Positions 7,641 through 13,795 of a DNA stretch of 14,785 nt are shown in pieces. The notes under the pieces are model-generated. The model was given only the letters and a program-made list of their open reading frames with translations. It had not been told where the DNA came from and ran no database searches. Source of the stretch: UBA6165 sp044233745. GTDB lineage: Bacteria; Bacteroidota; Bacteroidia; Flavobacteriales_D; Crocinitomicaceae. Location: assembly GCA_044233745.1 (NCBI GenBank), contig JBIIJN010000068.1, positions 1 through 14,785 on the forward strand, in the 5' to 3' direction. Positions within the stretch are counted from its first letter, which is position 1. The number at the start of each line of letters is the position of its first letter. Position numbers and translations under genes: made by a program.

Positions 7641-8880
7641 ATGGCTCATAATTGGGATTTTTTTTCCTGTATTCGCTTGGTCACAACATTCCGACGATTC
7701 CAGAATTCTACAACAACTTTGTCACAACGATTTTTCTGGTCGAGGTTATGTAAACGCGGGGGATAGTTTGGCAGCCAATTTTATCGCAGTGGAGTTTAAA
7801 AAATTGGTTCTCAAGCCTCAGAGAAGGAGATATTTTCAATCGTTTCAATTTGGTGTGAATACTTTTCCATCGTCATTGTCTCTAGCTATCAATGGCATAA
7901 CTTTAAAACCGGGAAAAGATTATGTAGTTAATCCATCTTCACCAAGTTCCAAAATTGAAAGACAAACCTTGCTTTTCAGTGAAAAATTTCAACGTGTTGA
8001 AGATATAGTATCAGGATTGGATCAGCTTGACCCAAATCTGCATATTCTTGTTTTGGATAAGGCTCATTTTAAAACTAGAGACGAACTTTTGGTCTTCCGA
8101 ACAGCAATCACAAAAATGGCGGAGGTGATGCCCATTATCGTGCTGAATGATGGCACACCAATTTGGCACGTGAGTCAAAATCAATGGAAATTTCCAGTAT
8201 TTGAAATCGATAGAGCTGCATTTGTTGAAGGGAAAGTTGTGGCCACGGTGGATGCCAAAATGAAAAATCACCAAGCGAGAAATGTAATAGCGCGTATTCC
8301 AGCCAAAGGAAAAGCCAAACGACGAATTGTTTTCACCGCGCATTATGATCACTTGGGCAGAATGGGACAAGAAACTTTTTATCCCGGAGCCAATGACAAT
8401 GCGAGTGGTGTAACATTGATGATTGCTATTGCGAGAAAACTAGTCAAACAACCAAGGTCATCTACCGAATACGTTTTCATTGCTTTTGCAGGTGAAGAAG
8501 TGGGCTTGCTGGGTTCTAAATATTTTGTCGAAAATCCGATGTTTGATTTGAAATCCATTCGCTTTTTGGTGAATTTGGATATTTTCGGTGGCGCTCAACA
8601 TAGCATAACGGCAGTGAATGGAACCATTTACCAAGAAGAGTTTGAGTGTTTGGTGAACACCAACAAAGAAATGAACGTGACGCCCGAAATAAAATCAAGA
8701 GGTGAATCGGCCAACAGTGACCACCATTATTTCCATGCGGCTGGTGTTCGCAGTTTTTTCCTCTATTCAGGCGGCAACAACAAACACTATCACGTGCCCA
8801 CCGATGAAGCGCAAGATGTGGACATGGTGCTCCTAGACAAATGCGCAGATTTGATGGTGAGGTTTGTTGGGAGATTGTAG
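7633..8880 (+). CDS. M28 family zinc peptidase, exported
   Basis: A 415-residue secreted metallopeptidase of the M28 (aminopeptidase Y/S) type. The chosen ATG gives MHKWLIIGIFFPVFAWSQ, a compact signal peptide. It overlaps the preceding stop as ATGCATAA (8 bp). An upstream ATG at 7612 would add seven residues. Residues about 100-205 form a PA-like insert before the catalytic domain. The dinuclear zinc site is complete (numbered from 7633): His237 and Asp239 in AHYDHLG, bridging Asp255 in GANDNASG, catalytic and ligand Glu288-Glu289 in FAGEEVGLLGS, Asp316 in LVNLDIFG, and His387 in HVPTD. There is no lipobox, so it is expected to be soluble in the periplasm or outside the cell. Removal of N-terminal residues from peptides is the likely activity. 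Whether it acts on the surface protein encoded upstream is unknown. Confidence 0.93.
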   Translation: MHKWLIIGIFFPVFAWSQHSDDSRILQQLCHNDFSGRGYVNAGDSLAANFIAVEFKKLVLKPQRRRYFQSFQFGVNTFPSSLSLAINGITLKPGKDYVVNPSSPSSKIERQTLLFSEKFQRVEDIVSGLDQLDPNLHILVLDKAHFKTRDELLVFRTAITKMAEVMPIIVLNDGTPIWHVSQNQWKFPVFEIDRAAFVEGKVVATVDAKMKNHQARNVIARIPAKGKAKRRIVFTAHYDHLGRMGQETFYPGANDNASGVTLMIAIARKLVKQPRSSTEYVFIAFAGEEVGLLGSKYFVENPMFDLKSIRFLVNLDIFGGAQHSITAVNGTIYQEEFECLVNTNKEMNVTPEIKSRGESANSDHHYFHAAGVRSFFLYSGGNNKHYHVPTDEAQDVDMVLLDKCADLMVRFVGRL

Positions 8881-8933
8881 GGTTCAGTTCTATTAATGTG
8901 GATTTTTAAATTTTAATTATAATTCCAGTGAAC

Positions 8934-8950
8934 AGATTGCCTTTCAATCT
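8934..8950. repeat. Short inverted repeat upstream of the RelE-type module
   Basis: AGATTG and CAATCT form perfect 6-bp arms around a CCTTT spacer. The rest of the gap 8881-9006 is AT-rich and holds only the -7 box described separately. The repeat lies 45 bp before the -7 box and has no T run on either strand, so a terminator for the M28 gene is unlikely. An operator for the antitoxin is possible but unproven. Confidence 0.3.
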
Positions 8951-8994
8951 TCGAAAAAAGGCCAAAATCTTTTATTTTGTAATAAATTATGGTT

Positions 8995-9002
8995 TAAATT
9001 TG
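8995..9002 (+). promoter_or_regulatory. Candidate -7 box of the RelE-type module, 4 nt before the start codon
   Basis: TAAATTTG matches the TAnnTTTG consensus exactly. A TTTG at 8976-8979 is the only -33 candidate and is 15 nt away, shorter than usual. The ATG at 9007 falls where transcription would begin, which suggests a leaderless mRNA. Confidence 0.5.
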
Positions 9003-9006
9003 GTGT

Positions 9007-9216
9007 ATGAATATCACAACTAGAAAAACACAAATCATTCAATGGATTAATTCTTTAGAGGATGAAGCCATAATAGATGAGATATTTGCTTTAAAATCTG
9101 GAAAGATTTCAGTACGAGAATTTGATTTTGATAGTGCATGGTCTAAAAGTGTTCCTGTAGACGAAGCGCGTGAGAAATCGGAAAAATTTATCAAAGCTTT
9201 ACCTTGGAAAAAATAG
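9007..9216 (+). CDS. Probable antitoxin of a RelE/ParE-type toxin-antitoxin module
   Basis: A 69-residue protein starting MNITTRKTQIIQWINSLEDE, with alternating helical segments and a charged C-terminal half (VDEAREKSEKFIKALPWKK). Size, helix-rich N-terminus with the I-x-W-I-x-x-L-E-D-E pattern, and location directly before a RelE-like gene fit the small antitoxins of Bacteroidota; the pattern match is from memory. Antitoxins of this kind bind and neutralise the toxin and usually repress their own promoter, which would fit the short inverted repeat upstream. There is no other Met, so the start is fixed unless a non-ATG codon is used. The gene overlaps the toxin gene by 13 bp. Local base composition is AT-rich compared with the neighbouring paaZ. 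Antitoxin function is inferred from context. Confidence 0.75.
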   Translation: MNITTRKTQIIQWINSLEDEAIIDEIFALKSGKISVREFDFDSAWSKSVPVDEAREKSEKFIKALPWKK

Positions 9217-9533
9217 AAATTCACTTCACACCTGATGCGATAGATTATTTGCATAAGCTGGTCGGGATACTTTTTGATAAGAATTATTTCAGTTTCGAGG
9301 AATATGCGCAGCTTTATGTTCAACAGATTTATAATTTTATAGAATTCGAACTCAAGAACTTTCCTCTCAGAAAAACGCCCAAGGTGCTTCAAGAATTGGG
9401 TAGTTATTACGCTTTTTACAAAGCAAATAATCGAACTACGTGGTATATCTTTTTCGAAAAACGTGATAGTCGTGTTTTGATAACCCACATTTCAAACAAT
9501 CATCAAGAAGAGATTTCGCATGTAAATGTATAA
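9204..9533 (+). CDS. Probable RelE/ParE-superfamily toxin
   Basis: A 109-residue protein. It opens with a strand and helix (EKIEIHFTPDAIDYLHKLVG), has a long helical middle part, and ends with the strand-rich core typical of the RelE fold: YYAFYKANNRTTWYIFFEKR then RVLITHISNNH. Members usually cleave mRNA on the ribosome (RelE-like) or inhibit gyrase (ParE-like); the sequence alone does not decide between them. No ATG is available near the front, and the best start is the TTG at 9204, inside the last codons of the antitoxin gene. Overlap plus a weak start codon would keep toxin synthesis below antitoxin synthesis. The unrelated paaZ promoter begins just after the stop. Confidence 0.78.
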   Translation: MEKIEIHFTPDAIDYLHKLVGILFDKNYFSFEEYAQLYVQQIYNFIEFELKNFPLRKTPKVLQELGSYYAFYKANNRTTWYIFFEKRDSRVLITHISNNHQEEISHVNV

Positions 9534-9550
9534 TCTCAAATTCGGGTTAG

Positions 9551-9576
9551 TTGTGCAAGTGGTTTTTTTATCTTTG
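9551..9576 (+). promoter_or_regulatory. Candidate paaZ promoter
   Basis: TATCTTTG at 9569-9576 matches the -7 consensus. The nearest upstream TTG (9551-9553) is 15 nt away, so the -33 element is weak. The paaZ ATG at 9596 follows after 19 nt. Its presence suggests that paaZ is transcribed separately from the toxin-antitoxin module. Confidence 0.5.
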
Positions 9577-9595
9577 CATCCAAATCACATTTCAA

Positions 9596-11647
9596 ATGAA
9601 AAGATACCAAAATTACATACAAGGCCAATGGATGGACGGCGATGGAACGGAATTGGAACTGTTCAACGCCATAAACGGTACCAAAATCGGTGAACTTTCA
9701 GCGGCTGGTTTAGATTACGAGAGCATTTTGAACTATGGTCGCACTGTAGGTGGAAACAAGCTGCGCAAAATGACCTTCCAAGAACGAGGCAGAATGTTGA
9801 AGGCTCTTGCCATGTATCTTCTTGAAAGAAAAGCCAAATATTACGAAGTAAGCGCATGGACTGGTGCCACCAAAATCGACTCTTGGATTGATATTGAAGG
9901 AGGCATTGGAAATTTATTCGCCAATGCATCTTTGCGCCGCCAATTTCCCGATTTGCCTTATTATGTAGATGGTGTAGCGGCTCCTTTATCGAAAAATGGA
10001 ACTTTTATTGGACATCACATCATGGTGCCTAGACCCGGAGTTGCAGTGCATATAAACGCTTTCAACTTCCCGATTTGGGGTATGTTGGAAAAAATTGCTG
10101 TGAACTTCATGGCTGGTGTTCCAGCTGTTGTAAAACCTTCCGAATACACGGCTTATTTAACAGAAGTAATGGTGCGCGATATCATAGAATCTGGTATTTT
10201 GCCTGAAGGTTCTCTTCAATTGGTTACTGGTTTCGGTCGTGGAATTATCGACCATGCAAATATGCATGATGTCATTACATTTACGGGTTCTGCGTATACA
10301 GGAAAAATGTTGAAATCTAGTCCACATATTGTTCAGGAATCTATCCCGTTCAATTTGGAAGCAGATTCTTTGAATGCCATTGTTTTGGGCAAAGATGCTA
10401 CACCTGGTACAGCTGAATTCGATATTTTTGTGAAAGAAGTTACGAAAGAAATCACCGTAAAAACTGGACAAAAATGTACCGCAGTTCGTCGAATAATGGT
10501 GCCTGAAAATTTATTGGATGAGGTGCAAGCAGCAGTTAGCAAGCGTTTGGCTTCTACCACCATTGGCGACCCATCTGTGGAGGGTGTGCGCATGGGGTCG
10601 TTGGCTACGCAATTGCAGGTGGAACGTGTTCGAGCAAATGTAAATCTCTTGGCAGCCGATCAACAAATCGTTTTCGGTGACCCGAATGCTTGTGAAGTGA
10701 TGGGCGCTGATGCTTCGAAAGGTGCGTTTTTTAGTCCGATTTTGTTCAGAAATGAAAAACCGTTCGAGCAAACTGCGGTGCACAACATTGAGGCTTTTGG
10801 TCCGGTATCGACAATAATGCCTTATAAAGATTTAGACCAAGCCATCGAATTGGTAAAACTCGGTAAAGGTTCTTTGGTTACTTCTATCGTTTCAGCTGAC
10901 AACAACATCGCCCGTGATTTTGTTGTTGGAGCAGCATGTGTGAATGGTCGAATCTTGGTTTTGAATGAATCTTGCGCCAAAGAAAGCACAGGTCACGGTT
11001 CGCCCATGCCTTTGTTAACACATGGCGGTCCCGGTCGTGCTGGTGGTGGAGAAGAAATGGGTGGAAAACGCGGTGTGATGCACTATTTACAACGCACAGC
11101 CATTCAAGGTCACCCGACAACTATAACACACATCACCGAGCAGTTTCAAGTAGGCGCAGCACAACCCGAAGCCAATCCGCATGTGTTTAGACAACATTTT
11201 GAAGACTTGAAAGTAGGAGATACGGTTTTCACACACAAACACACCGTTTCAGAAGCCGATATCGTGAACTTTGCCAACGTGAGCGGTGACAATTTCTATG
11301 CCCACATGGATGCTACATCTTTGGAAGGCACGCTTTTCGATGGTCGCGTGGCGCACGGTTATTTCATTTTATCAAAAGCGGCTGGATTGTTCGTTGACCC
11401 GAAAAAAGGTCCAGTGTTGTTGAACTACGGCATCGATGAAGCCCGCTTTGTGAAACCTGTTTATCCAGGAGCTACGATTGGCGTGCGTTTCACCGTAAAA
11501 GAAAAAATCGACCAAGAAAAACGTTCCGAAGAAGACGTAGCCAAAGGAATCGTGAAATTTTTAGTTGATGTTTACGATGAAACTGGCGAAACGGTTGCCA
11601 TGGCTACTATCTTGACGATGGTGAAGAAGTTGGATCAGAGTAAGTAA
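9596..11647 (+). CDS. paaZ: Bifunctional PaaZ: oxepin-CoA hydrolase / 3-oxo-5,6-dehydrosuberyl-CoA semialdehyde dehydrogenase
   Basis: A 683-residue cytoplasmic enzyme (E. coli PaaZ has 681) that opens the oxepin-CoA ring in aerobic phenylacetate degradation and oxidises the resulting aldehyde with NADP+. The N-terminal aldehyde dehydrogenase domain (about 1-520) shows VPRPGVAVHINAFNFPIWG (144-162), the cofactor-loop FTGSAYTG (229-236), general base Glu255 in NLEADS, and nucleophile Cys294 in GQKCTA; these line up with E256 and C295 of E. coli. The C-terminal MaoC-like hydratase domain (about 533-680) has catalytic Asp565 and His570 in SGDNFYAHMD, followed by FDGRVAHGYF. Both active sites appear intact. 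The ATG at 9596 is preferred over an in-frame TTG at 9551 because the family begins close to the YQNYIQGQW segment and a -7 box lies between them. No other paa gene is in the window; toxin-antitoxin modules flank it on both sides. Confidence 0.95.
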   Translation: MKRYQNYIQGQWMDGDGTELELFNAINGTKIGELSAAGLDYESILNYGRTVGGNKLRKMTFQERGRMLKALAMYLLERKAKYYEVSAWTGATKIDSWIDIEGGIGNLFANASLRRQFPDLPYYVDGVAAPLSKNGTFIGHHIMVPRPGVAVHINAFNFPIWGMLEKIAVNFMAGVPAVVKPSEYTAYLTEVMVRDIIESGILPEGSLQLVTGFGRGIIDHANMHDVITFTGSAYTGKMLKSSPHIVQESIPFNLEADSLNAIVLGKDATPGTAEFDIFVKEVTKEITVKTGQKCTAVRRIMVPENLLDEVQAAVSKRLASTTIGDPSVEGVRMGSLATQLQVERVRANVNLLAADQQIVFGDPNACEVMGADASKGAFFSPILFRNEKPFEQTAVHNIEAFGPVSTIMPYKDLDQAIELVKLGKGSLVTSIVSADNNIARDFVVGAACVNGRILVLNESCAKESTGHGSPMPLLTHGGPGRAGGGEEMGGKRGVMHYLQRTAIQGHPTTITHITEQFQVGAAQPEANPHVFRQHFEDLKVGDTVFTHKHTVSEADIVNFANVSGDNFYAHMDATSLEGTLFDGRVAHGYFILSKAAGLFVDPKKGPVLLNYGIDEARFVKPVYPGATIGVRFTVKEKIDQEKRSEEDVAKGIVKFLVDVYDETGETVAMATILTMVKKLDQSK

Positions 11648-11675
11648 ATGAATTAGAGCGTAAAAAGTTTTGAGT

Positions 11676-11694
11676 TGTCAAGGAATCCTTGACA
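11676..11694. repeat. Perfect 19-bp palindrome upstream of the MNT/HEPN module
   Basis: TGTCAAGGAATCCTTGACA has perfect 9-bp arms around a single central A. It lies 28 bp after the paaZ stop and 39 bp before the candidate -7 box of the MNT/HEPN module. No T run follows on the plus strand, which argues against a normal intrinsic terminator. It could be an operator, a transcript-end hairpin for paaZ, or a copy of a dispersed intergenic repeat. Confidence 0.7.
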
Positions 11695-11733
11695 GTTGGC
11701 CAGTCTCATTAAAAATTCAATATGTTTTTTAAC

Positions 11734-11741
11734 TAATTTTG
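11734..11741 (+). promoter_or_regulatory. Candidate -7 box of the MNT/HEPN module, 4 nt before the start codon
   Basis: TAATTTTG matches TAnnTTTG exactly, but no TTTG or TTG is found at the -33 distance. The ATG at 11746 begins 4 nt later, as in the RelE-type module. If translation starts instead at the in-frame ATG at 11773, a leader of about 25 nt results. Confidence 0.45.
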
Positions 11742-11745
11742 TGCT

Positions 11746-12045
11746 ATGAATTTGATTGAACGAAATATTGAAATGATCAAGAGCCTATGTAAAAAACATA
11801 AGGTGAGAGAACTCTTTGTTTTCGGTTCAATCTTATCAAATAATTTTAACGAGAATAGTGATGTGGATTTTGTTGTAGATTTTGAGAAAGTTGACTTAAA
11901 TGATTATGCGGACAATTATTTTGACTTAAAATCTGCGCTAGAAAAATTGCTGAAGCGTCCTGTTGACTTATTAGAAAACCAAGCGATTCGCAATCCATTT
12001 TTAAAGCAATCCATTGATTCAACTAAAAAGTTGGTTTATGGATAG
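11746..12045 (+). CDS. MNT-type nucleotidyltransferase antitoxin (MntA-like)
   Basis: A 99-residue minimal nucleotidyltransferase of the DNA polymerase beta superfamily. The signature is complete: FVFGSILSNNFNENSDVDFV contains Gly27-Ser28, ten residues, then Asp39-x-Asp41, the GSx10DxD motif of MntA-type antitoxins. A third acidic residue is likely Asp74 in RPVDLLE. In characterised HEPN/MNT pairs, MntA transfers AMP groups onto a Tyr near the HEPN active site and so inactivates the RNase; the partner downstream has the matching Tyr. The gene overlaps the HEPN gene by 8 bp (ATGGATAG). Composition is distinctly AT-rich: 36 G+C in the 120 bases 11761-11880, against 30 in 60 bases of paaZ (11041-11100). 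ATG at 11773 is a possible alternative start. Confidence 0.93.
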   Translation: MNLIERNIEMIKSLCKKHKVRELFVFGSILSNNFNENSDVDFVVDFEKVDLNDYADNYFDLKSALEKLLKRPVDLLENQAIRNPFLKQSIDSTKKLVYG

Positions 12046-12376
12046 TCAAATCAGAACATGGCTTTTTGATATTCTTCAGTCGATTGAAGAAATAGAAAGT
12101 TATTTTACCAATCGACCTAAAATTTTCGAAGAATATCTCAAGGACATCAGAACAAAACGCGCAGTTGAAAGAAATCTCGAAATTATTGGCGAAGCGGTGA
12201 ATAGAATTAGGAAATCGGAAAGCCTGCAAATTATTTTGAATGCCGACAAAATCGTAGCCACTCGAAACAGAATTATTCACGGTTACGACAAAATATCTGA
12301 TGAATTGATTTGGAGTATTCTCATCAATCATATCCCAAAACTAAAGCAAGAAATTGAAGAGCTATTAGATAATTAA
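12038..12376 (+). CDS. HEPN domain RNase toxin (HepT-like, DUF86)
   Basis: A 112-residue all-helical protein. The key motif RNRIIHGY places Arg76, four residues, His81 and Tyr83, the Rx4HxY active site of HepT-type HEPN ribonucleases, with Tyr83 the expected target of AMPylation by the MNT partner. The N-terminal helix (TWLFDILQSIEEIESYF) and the RAVERNLEIIGEAVNRI segment (41-57) are typical of DUF86 proteins. The ATG at 12038 is chosen over an in-frame TTG at 12014 because it gives the usual family start and a short overlap with the antitoxin gene. Both genes form a self-contained module. Cellular RNA target and any anti-phage role are unknown. Confidence 0.93.
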   Translation: MDSQIRTWLFDILQSIEEIESYFTNRPKIFEEYLKDIRTKRAVERNLEIIGEAVNRIRKSESLQIILNADKIVATRNRIIHGYDKISDELIWSILINHIPKLKQEIEELLDN

Positions 12377-12380
12377 ACCC

Positions 12381-12428
12381 GCCAATAGCCTCATGATGAA
12401 TATCGGGAGCTAATGGCCAAAAGCTAAC
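12381..12428. repeat. Degenerate GCTAATGGC-like units between HEPN and kbl genes
   Basis: GCCAATAGCC (12381-12390), AGCTAATGGCC (12408-12418) and AAAAGCTAAC (12419-12428) are related, partly inverted short units that fill most of the 55-bp gap. From memory, similar GCTAATGGC-type strings occur in Bacteroidota intergenic DNA. No TAnnTTTG box was found in the gap, so the kbl promoter is not identified. Confidence 0.35.
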
Positions 12429-12431
12429 AAT

Positions 12432-13622
12432 ATGTACGGAAAAATGAAAACGCAACTGCAACATGATTTGCAGCAATTGAAAGACAACGGTTTGTTTAAA
12501 AGCGAACGTGTAATTATTACCCCACAAGGCGCATCGGTCGATGTAACAGACCACAACGACGTGGTGATTATGTGTGCCAACAATTATTTGGGTTTGTCAT
12601 CGCATCCTGAAGTGATTCAGGCAGCAAAAGACACCCTTGATTCACACGGATTTGGGATGAGCTCGGTGCGCTTTATTTGTGGAACGCAAGATATTCACAA
12701 AACTTTGGAGCGTAAAATCGCAGAGTTCTATGGCACAGAAGACACCATTTTATACGCCGCTGCTTTTGATGCCAATGGTGGGGTGTTTGAACCTTTGTTT
12801 TCAGAAGAAGACGCCATCATTTCTGATGAATTGAACCACGCTTCGATTATTGACGGAATCCGTTTGTGTAAAGCAGCTCGCTACCGCTACAAGCACAGTG
12901 ATATGGCCGATTTGGAAGCCAAGTTGATTGAAGCACAGGCGCAAAGAAACCGAATTATTGTTACTGACGGCGTGTTTTCTATGGATGGCGACATCGCCAA
13001 AATGGACGAAATTTGCGCTTTGGCAGATAAATACGATGCCTTGGTAATGACCGATGAATGTCACGCTGCTGGGTTTATCGGAAGAACGGGTCGTGGTGCA
13101 CCCGAACATTGTGGCGTTTTGGATAAAGTGGACATCATCACTGGAACCTTGGGTAAAGCTTTGGGTGGTGCAATGGGTGGTTACACAACCGGACCGAAAG
13201 AGGTAATCGAAATGTTGCGTCAAAAATCACGTCCGTACTTGTTCTCCAATTCTTTGGCACCGAGTATTGTTGGGGCTGCTATTAAAGTATTCGAAATCTT
13301 GAGCGAATCAACAGAACTGCGCGACCGACTTGAAGAAAACACCAAATACTTCAAAAAACACATCATCGAAGCAGGTTTTGATATCAAGCCAGGCGATTCA
13401 CCGATTGTGCCGATTATGCTATACGATGCTGCACTTTCACAGAAATTCGCCAACCGACTTTTAGAAGAAGGCGTATATGCCATCGGGTTCTTCTATCCTG
13501 TTGTAGCCAAAGGTCAAGCGAGAATCAGAACACAAATTTCTGCGGCTCACACCAAAGCACACTTAGATAAAGCAATCGCAGCGTTTATTAAAGTTGGTAA
13601 AGAATTGGGGGTGATAGGGTAA
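12432..13622 (+). CDS. kbl: Glycine C-acetyltransferase (2-amino-3-ketobutyrate CoA ligase)
   Basis: A 396-residue PLP enzyme of the alpha-oxoamine synthase family (E. coli Kbl has 398). It cleaves 2-amino-3-oxobutanoate with CoA to glycine and acetyl-CoA, the second step of threonine catabolism through threonine dehydrogenase. Visible features are NYLGLSSHPE (51-60), FGMSSVRFICGTQDIHKTLE (74-93), the cofactor Asp208 and His211 in TDECHAAGF, and the Schiff-base Lys242 in TGTLGKALGGAMGGY. The match runs across the full length and fits Kbl better than the biotin (BioF) or haem (HemA) relatives, because of the N-terminal LKDNGLFKSERVI region and GTQDIHK. No threonine dehydrogenase gene is visible here. 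It lies 55 bp after the HEPN gene and converges on hpf. Confidence 0.95.
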   Translation: MYGKMKTQLQHDLQQLKDNGLFKSERVIITPQGASVDVTDHNDVVIMCANNYLGLSSHPEVIQAAKDTLDSHGFGMSSVRFICGTQDIHKTLERKIAEFYGTEDTILYAAAFDANGGVFEPLFSEEDAIISDELNHASIIDGIRLCKAARYRYKHSDMADLEAKLIEAQAQRNRIIVTDGVFSMDGDIAKMDEICALADKYDALVMTDECHAAGFIGRTGRGAPEHCGVLDKVDIITGTLGKALGGAMGGYTTGPKEVIEMLRQKSRPYLFSNSLAPSIVGAAIKVFEILSESTELRDRLEENTKYFKKHIIEAGFDIKPGDSPIVPIMLYDAALSQKFANRLLEEGVYAIGFFYPVVAKGQARIRTQISAAHTKAHLDKAIAAFIKVGKELGVIG

Positions 13623-13642
13623 TTGATATGTATAGGTTGTAA

Positions 13643-13707
13643 ATCCTTGTTGAATCTTACTGAAACCGTGTTCTCTGTGCGATTGACGGAACACGGATTA
13701 CAAGGAT
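13643..13707. repeat. Long imperfect inverted repeat between convergent kbl and hpf
   Basis: ATCCTTGT (13643-13650) pairs with ACAAGGAT (13700-13707), and CCGTGTTC (13666-13673) pairs with GAACACGG (13689-13696) around a 15-nt loop. The right arm reads, on the complement, ATCCTTGTAATCCGTGTTC; the left arm is the same sequence interrupted by about 12 extra bases. The structure could fold as a two-stage hairpin in transcripts from either side. It lacks an adjacent T run, so efficient termination is uncertain. Confidence 0.65.
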
Positions 13708-13739
13708 GCCATGCAACGTAGATGTTCGCTGATTTATTT

Positions 13740-13775
13740 ATCCGCGTAAATCTGCCTTATCTGCGTCATCAGCGT
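13740..13775 (+). repeat. Four tandem ATCTGCGT-like units
   Basis: ATCCGCGT (13740), ATCTGCCT (13750), ATCTGCGT (13759) and ATCAGCGT (13768) follow one another at 10, 9 and 9 bp, each differing from ATCTGCGT by at most one base. They lie 20 bp past the 3' end of hpf in the convergent gap. Strings of this type are, from memory, recurrent in intergenic DNA of Bacteroidota and some other phyla. No function is assigned. Confidence 0.7.
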
Positions 13776-13795
13776 TCCATTTTTCTACCTTCTAT

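Noticed and set aside
9551..9595. In-frame N-terminal extension of paaZ starting at TTG 9551
   Set aside because: The added residues (MCKWFFYLCIQITFQ) are unlike the family N-terminus and span the candidate -7 box; ATG 9596 gives the normal length.
10157..11190. Several open frames on both strands inside paaZ
   Set aside because: They mirror the codon pattern of paaZ and encode low-complexity or Cys/His-rich products typical of shadow frames.
12014..12037. In-frame TTG start of the HEPN gene at 12014
   Set aside because: It would lengthen the overlap with the MNT gene and add residues not expected in DUF86 proteins; ATG 12038 fits better.
13623..13795. Possible CRISPR-like or integron-like repeat array in the kbl-hpf gap
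   Set aside because: Units are only 8 bp at 9-10-bp period with no spacers, and no cas or integrase gene is present.
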